NCBI GenBank assembly: GCA_023475105.1
Contig: JAMCWJ010000087.1
Span: forward strand, 21,245-85,244
Source of the DNA: Nitrospirota bacterium
GTDB taxonomy: Bacteria; Nitrospirota; Thermodesulfovibrionia; Thermodesulfovibrionales; UBA9159
Length of the DNA: 64,000 nt
Reading direction: 5' to 3'
Numbering within the stretch: the stretch's first letter is position 1; every line of letters starts with the position of its first letter. Positions 43,618 through 52,270 of the stretch are shown piece by piece. Made by a program: the position numbers and the translations under genes. The notes beneath the pieces are model-generated. The model was not told the origin of the DNA and did not search any database. It was given only the letters and a program-made list of their open reading frames with translations.

Positions 43618-44735
43618 CTCAGATTATCCGGTTTCACGACCAACGTATACACCTTCCAGCGATAATTCCGGTAGTCGGGGATCGCCTCAAGATTGAATGT
43701 GCTTCCCAAACCGGCGGCGGGATCGGGGGCGGCAGGCATTGTGATCTCCCCCGCCGGATAAAGATAGTTGACGTCCCTCTGCCCTTCATGCGCCAGAACG
43801 TAGACCCTCACCTCCCTGACCTGGTCCCGTATTCTCGGGGCGCTGAAAAGAACGCCGTCGCTTATATCGTCCGTATAGATGATGTTGCCGTCATTGTTCA
43901 CGTCGAGCCCGAAGACCACCTGGAGGTCCGCAACGCAGTCCAGCAAAGGCACCATGTTTCCCGCCGGAAAGGTCCCGGCTGTATGACTCAGGATCGCCTT
44001 ATAGAGAACGCCGGTTCCGGAAGCGCACATCCGGGGCATATTGCCCGCAGGGACACGGATAAAAAAATCCGCCCTGTTGAAGGGCATCCGCAGGTTGGTG
44101 TCATCGTCGATGCCGTACACGATCCTGGACTCTGCGGTGTCGGATGGTGCAAACGAGGCTTGCGCCAGACCGTCGGGGCTCGAGCGCTCGTAACGGCTGA
44201 AAAAGGACGGCCCTGCTGCCACCAGCACCCTGCCCTCTGCTGACTGTGAATTCGAAAGCACGATCACCCTGGCCCCGCCGGGAAGTCTGGCGGCTTCGGG
44301 TTCCCACTCCCTGGCAACGTTGCCGCTCCTCAGGTAAGTCCATCTCCGGCAGACCTCATTATTCGCGAGGTTAGCCGCCTTGATTACGATGTAATCCGAA
44401 CCGTGGTACCCGGTATTGTTGCCGGAGAGTATCGCCCGCGGCGCAGAGGAAGGGGCATCATTATAAAGGGCTGCGGACGCGGTCGAGGCCTCCAGGTAAT
44501 TCACGCCGGCAGGGATCTTCCACGGCAGCCCGTATCCAGCGTGTCCGATGTCCTTTCTCAGGATGTCGAGCCCCATCATCGCCTCCATATTCGTCTCGCT
44601 GACCTTGCTCTGCTGCTTGGACCGGTTCAGCAGTCCCGTGAAGATATCCGAAGCCGCGGCGATGACGAGCACAAACATCGTCATCGTTATCAGCAGTTCT
44701 ACGAGGGTGAAACCCTCCTGCCTCTTAGCCGCCAT
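43614..44735 (-). CDS. pilW: PilW-like minor pilin, operon 2
   Basis: A 373-residue prepilin with the processing site EGFTLVELLITMTMFVLVIAAASDIF. GLDILRKDIGHAGYGLPWKIP and NLRMPFNRADFFIRVP match the operon 1 paralogue. GTGVLYKAILSHTAGTFPAGN corresponds to GTGVLVKAVLSHAGGTFPPEN there. It overlaps the pilV-like stop by 11 nt and ends in an ATGA overlap with pilX. Role in the minor-pilin complex is as for operon 1. Confidence 0.9.
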   Translation of the reverse strand: MAAKRQEGFTLVELLITMTMFVLVIAAASDIFTGLLNRSKQQSKVSETNMEAMMGLDILRKDIGHAGYGLPWKIPAGVNYLEASTASAALYNDAPSSAPRAILSGNNTGYHGSDYIVIKAANLANNEVCRRWTYLRSGNVAREWEPEAARLPGGARVIVLSNSQSAEGRVLVAAGPSFFSRYERSSPDGLAQASFAPSDTAESRIVYGIDDDTNLRMPFNRADFFIRVPAGNMPRMCASGTGVLYKAILSHTAGTFPAGNMVPLLDCVADLQVVFGLDVNNDGNIIYTDDISDGVLFSAPRIRDQVREVRVYVLAHEGQRDVNYLYPAGEITMPAAPDPAAGLGSTFNLEAIPDYRNYRWKVYTLVVKPDNLR

Positions 44736-45162
44736 GTTCCCTCCTCCTGATGGTCGTAATCGAATGGACGTAAGGATCGCCTGAGGCTGCCGTCTTTTCC
44801 TTCCATTCCCATGTAACGGTTATCGTGATCTGCTTGGCGTCATTCTGAAGCACATCCGTGCAAGTCCTCGCCACGGTGAAGGGGAAATCCGCCATGCTCC
44901 TCACATTTCGGCGCACCGTAGTCCTCACCGTGCCCGTGCCGAGGGCGTCTGCATTGTCATCATAACGAATATTCCTCGTCTCGTTCATCGCCGCCCCGGC
45001 AACTCTTACCGCTTCGTCCCTCAGGAGATCGACCGTATTGGAGTCGATGCTCATCAAAGCCGTCTGCATGAGGGCGAGGGAAGCAAAAAGAAGCACCACA
45101 AATGCGACCAGGACCTCGACAAGGCCGAAGCCCCCCTTATTTCGCAAAACAGTTTTCCGCAT
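44725..45162 (-). CDS. pilV: PilV-like minor pilin, operon 2
   Basis: The product has 145 residues from the ATG at 45162, behind GGGGGAG. Its prepilin motif GGFGLVEVLVAFVVLLFASLALMQT carries Gly at +2 where most have Thr. DLLRDEAVRVAGAAMNE is the helix continuation. The start lies 26 nt inside the fimT-like gene, identical to operon 1. A longer reading to 45252 would add 30 residues ahead of the leader and is unlikely. Confidence 0.87.
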   Translation of the reverse strand: MRKTVLRNKGGFGLVEVLVAFVVLLFASLALMQTALMSIDSNTVDLLRDEAVRVAGAAMNETRNIRYDDNADALGTGTVRTTVRRNVRSMADFPFTVARTCTDVLQNDAKQITITVTWEWKEKTAASGDPYVHSITTIRRREHGG

Positions 45163-45688
45163 TGCATTCTCCCCCGTCCGGGACCGACACTGCCAGTTTT
45201 CCGAGATTGATCCGGGATCGCGATATTTCGATGCAGCTATAGTCGGCCTCATAGCGTGCGTTGACGCATATCGTCTTCGCGTCGTTCGACAGTCCGTGGG
45301 TATTGAAGGCTATCCGGGTATCGGCTGCCCCGCTCCAGACCAGGGGATACTCCGGGGCAATCGTTCTGTCGAGCAAGGGAACCGGCTCGGTGTAACCAGG
45401 AGGACCTTCGTCGTCGTCCGAGGTCAGATCTCCGTCGCCGTCAGGCCAGGGGCTCACATCTTCCCGTACCCGGTACCGCCCCGGCCAGAGCTCCACAAAG
45501 TGAAACCTGCTTCTCTCCAGTGCCCGCGCTCGCGCAAGCATCAGGTCCGCATGCATCTGTTTCATCTGGCTCTCGATGGCGTAGGGCCTGCTCCATCCCT
45601 CGAAGGAGAAGACCAGTACGGCAGCGAGCGTGCCCACGGTCGCGACGACGATGACTGCCTCTATCAAAGTGAAACCCTCTTTTTTCAT
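45137..45688 (-). CDS. fimT: FimT/GspH-like minor pilin, operon 2
   Basis: A 183-residue pseudopilin with EGFTLIEAVIVVATVGTLAAVLVF at the N-terminus and the family helix SQMKQMHADLMLARARALERS (compare SQIKTMQVDMMDARARAMGR in operon 1). The globular part includes an acidic loop DGDGDLTSDDDEGPPG, a possible calcium site, and C-terminal cysteines (CNAENCFAK). It lies 4 nt after the PilY1 stop. Confidence 0.87.
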   Translation of the reverse strand: MKKEGFTLIEAVIVVATVGTLAAVLVFSFEGWSRPYAIESQMKQMHADLMLARARALERSRFHFVELWPGRYRVREDVSPWPDGDGDLTSDDDEGPPGYTEPVPLLDRTIAPEYPLVWSGAADTRIAFNTHGLSNDAKTICVNARYEADYSCIEISRSRINLGKLAVSVPDGGECNAENCFAK

Positions 45689-45692
45689 CTTC

Positions 45693-48600
45693 CTATTTTT
45701 CGATCGTGTGGAGGACCCGTTTCACCGGTGGCGGCGGTGAAAGGACGGACAATCCCTGGGCGGTGGGCGGCACACCTTCCATGGCGGCGCTTCTTCGTCC
45801 CTCCCTCGAATCCGGATTTGCAGCGCTTTGCTTGAAGGCCTCACCGAGGTCCAATTGTTCGATGCTCCCCGTAGAAACCTGGACCAGACCCTTGCCCTTC
45901 AATGCGCCCGCCGCGGACCCCCCGGTGTTGTACCTCACGGCCCAGAGGAAACTCTTGCCCCCCACATTGCATACCCCAAGGTATGGCTTATAGGAAGCGA
46001 AGAAGACCAAGCCGGTAGTCGTCGCCAGGATATCGGTAATCACCCGTTCAGCGCCGTAGCCTCTTGTCACCTGCGTCGCCGGATTGCCTTCGGGATACGC
46101 GAAATTTCCAGTTCCGTCAAGGTCGACGTACCAGCCGGTCTCCGGCTCGGTTGCAGAAGAGCCGGACGCAGGAACCAGCCCGCCGATGCCGGAAAGCGCG
46201 GAAGGACAGGACAGAAGGAAACCTGTTTCGGTGAAACAGGGATCCTTTATTCCGAAGAGTCTCCGCTGTCCGCCGGGGTCGTCGACGGAATCCCTGGTCT
46301 TGAAGTAATATCTCCCGGTGCCGAGGAAAAGCCAGACCTTGTCTTTCTTCCTCGTCACGACCCGCGCAGGGCCTGACGTGACGGGTCCGATATTTTCGAT
46401 CACCCTGCTCAATGTCCAGGAGGACGGTCCTGATTCGTGTGTCAGCAGCCTCAGGACGCCTCCTCCGGTCCATGTTCCGGCAGTCTCATCTTTTCTCACA
46501 TACGGAATATAGACGACATCATCCTGATAATCCAGATCGGTGTCGTTGGTCGCGTTCACCATTGAGCCGGCAAAGGCGTTTCCTATCCCGCTTTCGATAG
46601 AGGGATTCACCGCCCTGCTCCCGTCTTTCAGATTGAGGACAAAGATCTTCAGGCTTTGGTCCGAACGTCCGAGGAACTGCTGGCTTATGGTATCGATCGG
46701 ACCTGTGGGACCGGAGCCGAGAACCACGTACCAGTTGCCGTTCTTTGTCCTGTCTCCGGTTCTCACGACCGCCGGACCGGAAGAGCTGAACCCGAGGGCG
46801 TCGTCCGAGAACTCCCATAGGAGCTTCGGAGGATGGTTCGCGGGATCGGTCTGGTTCGCCAGATAGTCGGTGACATCGAGGGCGAAATACGAAGAATAGC
46901 CGACGCCGGCAATAGGTGTCTTGACACAGTCCGTCGAGCCTCCGTTGCAGGATTGCGCCGTGCTTCTGCACGCCCCTCCGAACCGCATGCCCCCGATGAC
47001 CACTGTCCTCCAGTCACCCGCCGTCCTGGTATTGCCGGAGACATCTCCGGCATCCGGAGCGCCGATACTCGCGTCGAAGATGAACGGCGCGAGGTCGACG
47101 GTGAAGATATGGCAGTAGTTCGCGTCCGTCATATATTTAAGGTAGGGAAGCGCGTTCTTTGGAATGAAGGCCCACATCTCGCGCCCGAGCGGCTGCGACC
47201 CCGCATCGGTATTTTCGAGCCATGCCATCTGGGTATCTCCCTGACCGCCCCATTTCGTGCGCAGTGTGCCGAGCCTGAAGGCGTGGAACATCCCGTCGTT
47301 CGCGCCCGCAAAGACGATGCCTCTTCCCTTATAACCGGGGGTGGTCAGATAATGACCGGTATCGGAAGGGTCATCGGACTGCGGGTCTCCCGACGGCCCG
47401 TAGCTCTTATCGCCATACCTCGTGTGATACGCATTCAAAGACATCCAGGAGGCGACCTTCGGGGTCGAATCCAGGACGTCACCGAGTTTCCATACATGGG
47501 TTTCGCCGGTGTCTATCATGCCGTTGCCGTTCACATCGATGCTGACGGTCCTGTTCCTGTACTGATGAGCGCACGTTTCTCCGGAAGGACAGTCCGTTTC
47601 CGAGACGCAGGGAGTGCTGATCGACCGCGAGCAATACGCGGCATTGCTGCAGGTTTCACCGGCAGGACAGTCCGCATCGTAGTCGCATGAGGATCCGACG
47701 GTGACCGAGCAATGTCGGAAGTTGTAGTCCATGCCCCTCGCATACGAGACGATCCTGTCCGCGGTCCCGTTGTCCGGAGCCTGAAGGTACGAGTTCAGTG
47801 TCGCGTTATTCGAGCCCGCCGCGAATTCGACCAGGGAAGTCCCGTCCAGGGTTGTGAAGATCATTCTCATCGAGGGTTCCCGTTGCCAGAGAAGAAGGCC
47901 TGAGTCCCAGAGGTTCAGGATGCTCTCAAAAGGTTTTGTCAGGCTTACGCCCGAGCACGAGGGATCGATGCAGACATCAGCGACCGTGTTTTGGAGCATA
48001 TTGTCGTAACGGAACCGTATGATATTGTCATTGGAGAGATTGAGCACATTGTCCATAGTCGAATCTTCCCTCACGCTGCTGTTTCTGAAAAAGGGGTCGA
48101 CGTAGTACCAGAGGCTCTTCAGTGAGCCCGTCCAGGAGATCAGAGTATTCATAAGCCTGCGCTTCGGATAAAAAGTCCCCTGGAGGAGGTTTGCGCCGCT
48201 TCCCTCCGCTGAGGCAAGAACAGAGGTGGCAGTGCCGGAGGAGACCCTACGGAGCATATCGTATACGGCGTTCAGCAGCGCCGTTCTCAGGGAGTTGCCG
48301 TCGCTTGCCTCAAAGAAGTTATAGGGGAGTCCCATCCTGTCGAAGTCCCACTCGGAACAGGAAGGGTCCCACGTTCCGGAAGGGTCACAGTGATCGAGGG
48401 GATAAGGGGTCGCCGTCAGGGCGGGCACGTTCCTGCTGTTGCAGTACGTAGTGCCGAATCTGTCCTTTATATTGAATTTCCCGTCGCCCTGGCCGGAGCA
48501 CGTACCCTGGGAGGTCGTACTGAAACCGGTGAAGGGATAGGGCCATCTGTCTCCGGTAAAATCTTCGAATCCCCCGAATATTGCGGTAGTGATCATCGCC

Positions 48601-49826
48601 CGCCTTCCTTGGTTTCCCGGCGTCTCCGAGTCGAGGTCCCCCCATGAAAAAACGGGATAGGTGAGCACCGGGGTCGCGTGGGTGAAATCCGTCCTCCGGA
48701 GCGAAGTCATGGACTTTGCCGGGATCACAGGGTCAGCCCCCTGTTTCCATGCCCCGTCGGAGAGGAGAAGCACAAAACCCCGCCTGCAGGGGACCTGTGC
48801 GGAGCTGTTGCCCGTCCCGTCGTAGAAGGGGTCTTTTCCGCCGTCCCCTTTTTTTAGATCATTCGTGTTCGCCACGAAGGAGTGGTCATTGTCCTGTCTA
48901 TAGTAATCGTACGCCTCCCATAGCCCGTTTCCCGTGGGAGTCGAGCCGCCAGGGAACTCGTTGCTGATCGCCTGGACAAGGCTCGCCTTCGTCGCGTCCT
49001 TGGATGCCTTTATTGTCCCGTTGGTGTTTCCGAATTCCATGAACTCTATCGTCACCTTATCCCAGATGTCGTCGACGACCCCCCGTATCGCTCGGGAATC
49101 GACCTTTGCGAGCACTTTCACATTCGCGATCGATGTGTTGCCGAAGACGCACCCCATATCCCTGCATGCGTTGCCTGCGCCGCAATCCGCGTTCGTGCCG
49201 CAGGCTTTCTTCGTGTCATTCGAGCAGACATTGCCGGTGACCGTAAGTTCCCTGACTGCGTTGTTGTTCGGGGGCCGCACCGTAAAATTGCATTTCAGGT
49301 TCGCGTCGTAATACACATAAGCGGCCCCCTGGCTCTCGAGGAAGCCTGCATTGCCCGTGCTCGATTTCCCTCCGATGAGGACTTTCTTGGCGATATCGAT
49401 TCTCGTCATCGCAATCCAGTTGAGGAGGTTGCCGGACATGCACGTCCCCGCCCCTTTGCGGTCCGAACAATCGCACCCAGAGGTTTCGAATCTGTTCGAA
49501 ACAGGAGTGTAGCAGGAGTGCGGATCGAAATAACCGAAGTAGTTTTTTGTCCCGCTATAGTCATATCCGGAATTGAATTTAAGGCAGTCGTTCACTCCGT
49601 TTACCGAGAGCCGGCCGCTCCTGTCGCACCCGACATAGACCGGGAACTGCATACTGCTCGAGAAATCCATGAGGAGAAGAACATTCGGTTTGGAGGCGAA
49701 CCCCGCGAAAGGCGGAACGACGCAGTAGTCCTGCATCGCAGCAGCATCGAGAGACAGGGGAAGAATTGCTATGCCGGGAAGTGAGACACAGAGCACGAAA
49801 AGGGCAAGCCTACTCTTTTTCTTCAT
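45693..49826 (-). CDS. pilY1: PilY1-like pilus tip adhesin, operon 2
   Basis: A 1377-residue paralogue of the PilY1 at 37-41 kb. It has a signal peptide, then a von Willebrand A-like domain with MIDAS motif DFSSS (54-58), Cys-rich inserts (CDCSDRKGAGTC, CGTNADCGAGNAC), and the C-terminal propeller (GRGIVFAGANDGMFHAF, MWAFIPKNALPYLKYM, YFALDVTDY, LGSGPTGP). Before the propeller two copies of a CPxGETC unit (DADCPAGETC, ETDCPSGETC) lie next to a calcium-loop candidate DVNGNGMID. AAGGAGGGG stands ahead of the ATG. It is the first gene of operon 2, downstream of a sigma-54 element. Confidence 0.92.
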   Translation of the reverse strand: MKKKSRLALFVLCVSLPGIAILPLSLDAAAMQDYCVVPPFAGFASKPNVLLLMDFSSSMQFPVYVGCDRSGRLSVNGVNDCLKFNSGYDYSGTKNYFGYFDPHSCYTPVSNRFETSGCDCSDRKGAGTCMSGNLLNWIAMTRIDIAKKVLIGGKSSTGNAGFLESQGAAYVYYDANLKCNFTVRPPNNNAVRELTVTGNVCSNDTKKACGTNADCGAGNACRDMGCVFGNTSIANVKVLAKVDSRAIRGVVDDIWDKVTIEFMEFGNTNGTIKASKDATKASLVQAISNEFPGGSTPTGNGLWEAYDYYRQDNDHSFVANTNDLKKGDGGKDPFYDGTGNSSAQVPCRRGFVLLLSDGAWKQGADPVIPAKSMTSLRRTDFTHATPVLTYPVFSWGDLDSETPGNQGRRAMITTAIFGGFEDFTGDRWPYPFTGFSTTSQGTCSGQGDGKFNIKDRFGTTYCNSRNVPALTATPYPLDHCDPSGTWDPSCSEWDFDRMGLPYNFFEASDGNSLRTALLNAVYDMLRRVSSGTATSVLASAEGSGANLLQGTFYPKRRLMNTLISWTGSLKSLWYYVDPFFRNSSVREDSTMDNVLNLSNDNIIRFRYDNMLQNTVADVCIDPSCSGVSLTKPFESILNLWDSGLLLWQREPSMRMIFTTLDGTSLVEFAAGSNNATLNSYLQAPDNGTADRIVSYARGMDYNFRHCSVTVGSSCDYDADCPAGETCSNAAYCSRSISTPCVSETDCPSGETCAHQYRNRTVSIDVNGNGMIDTGETHVWKLGDVLDSTPKVASWMSLNAYHTRYGDKSYGPSGDPQSDDPSDTGHYLTTPGYKGRGIVFAGANDGMFHAFRLGTLRTKWGGQGDTQMAWLENTDAGSQPLGREMWAFIPKNALPYLKYMTDANYCHIFTVDLAPFIFDASIGAPDAGDVSGNTRTAGDWRTVVIGGMRFGGACRSTAQSCNGGSTDCVKTPIAGVGYSSYFALDVTDYLANQTDPANHPPKLLWEFSDDALGFSSSGPAVVRTGDRTKNGNWYVVLGSGPTGPIDTISQQFLGRSDQSLKIFVLNLKDGSRAVNPSIESGIGNAFAGSMVNATNDTDLDYQDDVVYIPYVRKDETAGTWTGGGVLRLLTHESGPSSWTLSRVIENIGPVTSGPARVVTRKKDKVWLFLGTGRYYFKTRDSVDDPGGQRRLFGIKDPCFTETGFLLSCPSALSGIGGLVPASGSSATEPETGWYVDLDGTGNFAYPEGNPATQVTRGYGAERVITDILATTTGLVFFASYKPYLGVCNVGGKSFLWAVRYNTGGSAAGALKGKGLVQVSTGSIEQLDLGEAFKQSAANPDSREGRRSAAMEGVPPTAQGLSVLSPPPPVKRVLHTIEK

Positions 49827-49892
49827 TACTCTCCCCTCCTTAGAGCAAGTATTGACCGTTCAGAAACTGCTGCCTTTATGGAACTGTTTATT

Positions 49893-49911
49893 CAAAGCAA
49901 TATGCATGCCT
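49893..49911 (-). promoter_or_regulatory. Sigma-54 promoter of pilin operon 2
   Basis: AGGCATGCATATTGCTTTG on the minus strand has GG and GC 10 nt apart and the TTGC-T-rich -12 element. Transcription should start about 60 nt before the PilY1 ATG. Confidence 0.65.
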
Positions 49912-49963
49912 ATCCTGCAACAGCCCGTAAATACTAAAGTTTTGATGGAGAAAAGCTCCGTCA

Positions 49964-49990
49964 TTATGTAATGTGATTCACAACTGTGTA
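49964..49990. promoter_or_regulatory. Conserved upstream box of pilin operon 2 (probable activator site)
   Basis: TTATGTAATGTGATTCACAA followed by CTGTGT aligns with 41641-41667 upstream of operon 1. A second TGTAATC copy follows at once. Position relative to the sigma-54 element is conserved to 3 nt. Confidence 0.6.
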
Positions 49991-50030
49991 ATCAGTCACC
50001 TATTTTGCATCCAGAATAGCCCGCAAAAAC

Positions 50031-50073
50031 TGGATTCCCGCCTGGGAAAGATTCCAGACAAGCCGGGGTGACA
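50031..50073. repeat. Degenerate copy of the GATTCCCG-type intergenic repeat
   Basis: TGGATTCCCG...ATTCCAGACAAGCCGGGGTGACA resembles pieces of the TGTCA-ended repeat at 57421-57480 in the opposite sense. It lies in the 360-nt gap between operon 2 and the CBS gene region. Confidence 0.45.
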
Positions 50074-50119
50074 GAGAAAACGTTCCATGCAACGTTAAGG
50101 TGGATACTCTTTAATAAAA

Positions 50120-50145
50120 GGGAGATGCCTGAGGAGGCATCTCCC
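50120..50145. terminator. GC-rich hairpin, terminator-like on the minus strand
   Basis: GGGAGATGCCT and AGGCATCTCCC form an 11-bp perfect stem around GAGG. On the minus strand TTTTATTAAAG follows, as in an intrinsic terminator; on the plus strand there is no T-run. No minus-strand gene upstream of it is visible to terminate. Confidence 0.45.
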
Positions 50146-50218
50146 TTCAGGGAATTATCGCATGCGGTTACGGGAGACGGGGACTGGTAATCGGCATTCC
50201 GCTGCATTTATACTATCA

Positions 50219-50258
50219 GGATATGCCGCAAAGAAGGATCCTTCTCCGCGGCATATCC
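50219..50258. repeat. 40-bp nested palindrome upstream of the CBS gene
   Basis: GGATATGCCGC and GCGGCATATCC enclose the inner palindrome AGAAGGATCCTTCT. It lies about 95 nt before the CBS start, in the likely leader. No T-run follows. It may be an operator, an attenuator-like stem or a mobile-element footprint. Confidence 0.6.
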
Positions 50259-50351
50259 TCCGGCTTCCGGACCGGAGAAGCACGTTCCCGCCGCACTCGG
50301 GAAAGACCGGAAAGGAAAGTCAAACAAAAAACAGAGACAGGAGGACAAGGT

Positions 50352-50840
50352 ATGAAAGCCAGGGATTTGATGATACCTCTTAAGGAATACTTAAAGCCGG
50401 ACCAAACGCTTAAGGAGGCGGTGAACCTCCTGCGGACGGCCAGACGGAGCGATTCGAGAATCGGAGTGAAGGGCCTGCCGGTGCTCGATGCCGGGGGCAA
50501 ACTCGTCGGCATGTTGTCTATGGGGGATATCCTCAAGGCCGTATGGCCCCCTTACATGGCGATGATGGACCTCGGCGAATTCACCTGGGACGGGATGGTG
50601 GAGTCCCTTGCGCAAAGGGTGTCGGACCACAAAGTCGAAACGGCAATGAGCGGGGAGGTAATCACGGTTGAAGCCGACGCGCCCCTGATGGAGTGCGTTG
50701 ACCACATGATAAAGAACAAGGTAAGAAGACTGCCCGTCATCGGCAAGGGGGGAGAAGTTTTGGGCATGATTTACGAAAGAGACGTATTCTTTGCGATCAC
50801 CAAAGCGATGCTCCATGAAGACGGCGGGGAGGGGAAATGA
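50352..50840 (+). CDS. CBS-domain pair protein
   Basis: A 162-residue protein made of two CBS domains. ARDLMIPLKEYLKPDQTLKEAVNLL...LPVLDAGGKLVGMLSMGDIL is the first; VETAMSGEVITVEADAPLMECVDHMIKNKVRRLPVIGKGGEVLGMIYERDV is the second. Such modules sense adenine nucleotides and control a partner. The start at 50352 follows CAGGAGG. The stop overlaps the antiporter gene (ATGA), so it probably gates or reports on that transporter. The linker between the domains is unusually long (WPPYMAMMDLGEFTWDGMVE). Confidence 0.92.
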   Translation: MKARDLMIPLKEYLKPDQTLKEAVNLLRTARRSDSRIGVKGLPVLDAGGKLVGMLSMGDILKAVWPPYMAMMDLGEFTWDGMVESLAQRVSDHKVETAMSGEVITVEADAPLMECVDHMIKNKVRRLPVIGKGGEVLGMIYERDVFFAITKAMLHEDGGEGK

Positions 50841-52201
50841 CCCCCGAAGCCGCAGCAGGCCCGCAGGCGATGACAATTGATGCGACGTTCTGGACGGCGA
50901 CCGTCATATTCTTCCTCGCCTACGCGATTATCGTCTCCGAAAAGATCCATAAGGCAGTCGTTGCCGTTCTCGGCGCCTCGCTCGTCCTTGTCTTCAAGGT
51001 CCTCCAGCAGCACGAAGCGTTCCATCTGGAGGAGTTCGGCGTCGACTGGAACGTGATTTTTTTGCTCATATCGATGATGGTGATCATCAATCTGATGAAG
51101 CCGACGGGTATATTCGAATATATCGCTATTAAGAGCGCCAAGTGGGGCAAAGGCGAGCCTTTCAGGATCATGGCGATCTTTGCGGTCGTCACCGCGGTGC
51201 TGAGCGCGTTCCTCGACAACGTAACGACCGTCTTGCTCATCACCCCTGTGACGCTCCTGATCGCCGACGCGCTGGAGGTCGACCCGGTTCCCTACCTCAT
51301 TTCGTGCGTCCTGGCGTCGAATATCGGGGGAACCGCCACCCTTATCGGCGATCCGCCGAACATCATGATCGCTTCGAAGGCCCAGCTGAATTTTATGGAT
51401 TTCATCTATCACCTGACCCCCGTTATCGTCATCATCATGGTCTTTTACCTTCTTGTCATAAAGGTCATCTGGGGCAGGAAGCTGAAGCCAAAGGAGACGC
51501 TCAAGAAGAGGATCATGGAGATGGATGAGCGCGAGGCGATAAAGGACCCGGTGATGATGAAAAAATCTATCTTCGTTCTCGGGGTCGTCCTCACGGGATT
51601 CGTGTTTCACGGCATGCTCCATTTCCAGCCCGCTACGGTTGCGCTTTTCGGCGCGGGCCTCCTCCTGCTGCTTTCGAAGACCCATGACCTGCACCACGTC
51701 TTTGCGGAGGTCGAATGGCCCACCATTTTCTTCTTTATCGGCCTCTTCATTATCGTTGGAGGAGTGGTGAAAGTCGGCCTCATCAAGTGGATGTCCGTAA
51801 AGGTCCTCGAACTCACAAGCGGCAATCTCTTCGCGACCTCGATGGTGCTTATGTGGTTTTCGGCCTTCGCCTCTGCGATAGTCGACAATATTCCCTATGT
51901 GGCGACGATGAATCCCCTGATCATCGATATGGCGGGCCAGATATGGCCCCATGAGACGGGCCTTCAGCTTCTTCAGCACCCGGACCTGATGCCCCTTTGG
52001 TGGTCCCTGGCCCTCGGGGCCTGCCTCGGAGGCAACGGTTCGGCGATCGGGGCTTCCGCGAATGTCATCGTAGTCGGGATGTCGGAGAAAATGGGCAGAA
52101 AGATCTCTTTCCTGAGGTTCATGGCATACGGGATGCCGATAATGATAATGACCGTCGTCATTTCGACCCTTTACGTGTGGCTCAGGTATTACATGTTTTG
52201 A
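50837..52201 (+). CDS. NhaD/ArsB-type (IT superfamily) ion transporter
   Basis: A 454-residue inner-membrane carrier with about 11 hydrophobic segments. AVLSAFLDNVTTVLLITPVTLLIA and CVLASNIGGTATLIGDPPNIMIAS are the first repeat signature of the ion transporter superfamily (NhaD, ArsB, YbiR). SAFASAIVDNIPYVATMNPLI and ACLGGNGSAIGASANVIVVGM are the second. NhaD-like Na+/H+ antiport is most likely because of the paired DN motifs; arsenite or anion export is possible. It is translationally coupled to the CBS protein, and acs follows after about 70 nt. Confidence 0.88.
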   Translation: MTPEAAAGPQAMTIDATFWTATVIFFLAYAIIVSEKIHKAVVAVLGASLVLVFKVLQQHEAFHLEEFGVDWNVIFLLISMMVIINLMKPTGIFEYIAIKSAKWGKGEPFRIMAIFAVVTAVLSAFLDNVTTVLLITPVTLLIADALEVDPVPYLISCVLASNIGGTATLIGDPPNIMIASKAQLNFMDFIYHLTPVIVIIMVFYLLVIKVIWGRKLKPKETLKKRIMEMDEREAIKDPVMMKKSIFVLGVVLTGFVFHGMLHFQPATVALFGAGLLLLLSKTHDLHHVFAEVEWPTIFFFIGLFIIVGGVVKVGLIKWMSVKVLELTSGNLFATSMVLMWFSAFASAIVDNIPYVATMNPLIIDMAGQIWPHETGLQLLQHPDLMPLWWSLALGACLGGNGSAIGASANVIVVGMSEKMGRKISFLRFMAYGMPIMIMTVVISTLYVWLRYYMF

Positions 52202-52270
52202 GGGTTCGGGGTTGAGCGAGTACAAAGATTGCTTTGAATTCAGCTAACTCACAGCCGAAGGAGGTATGCA

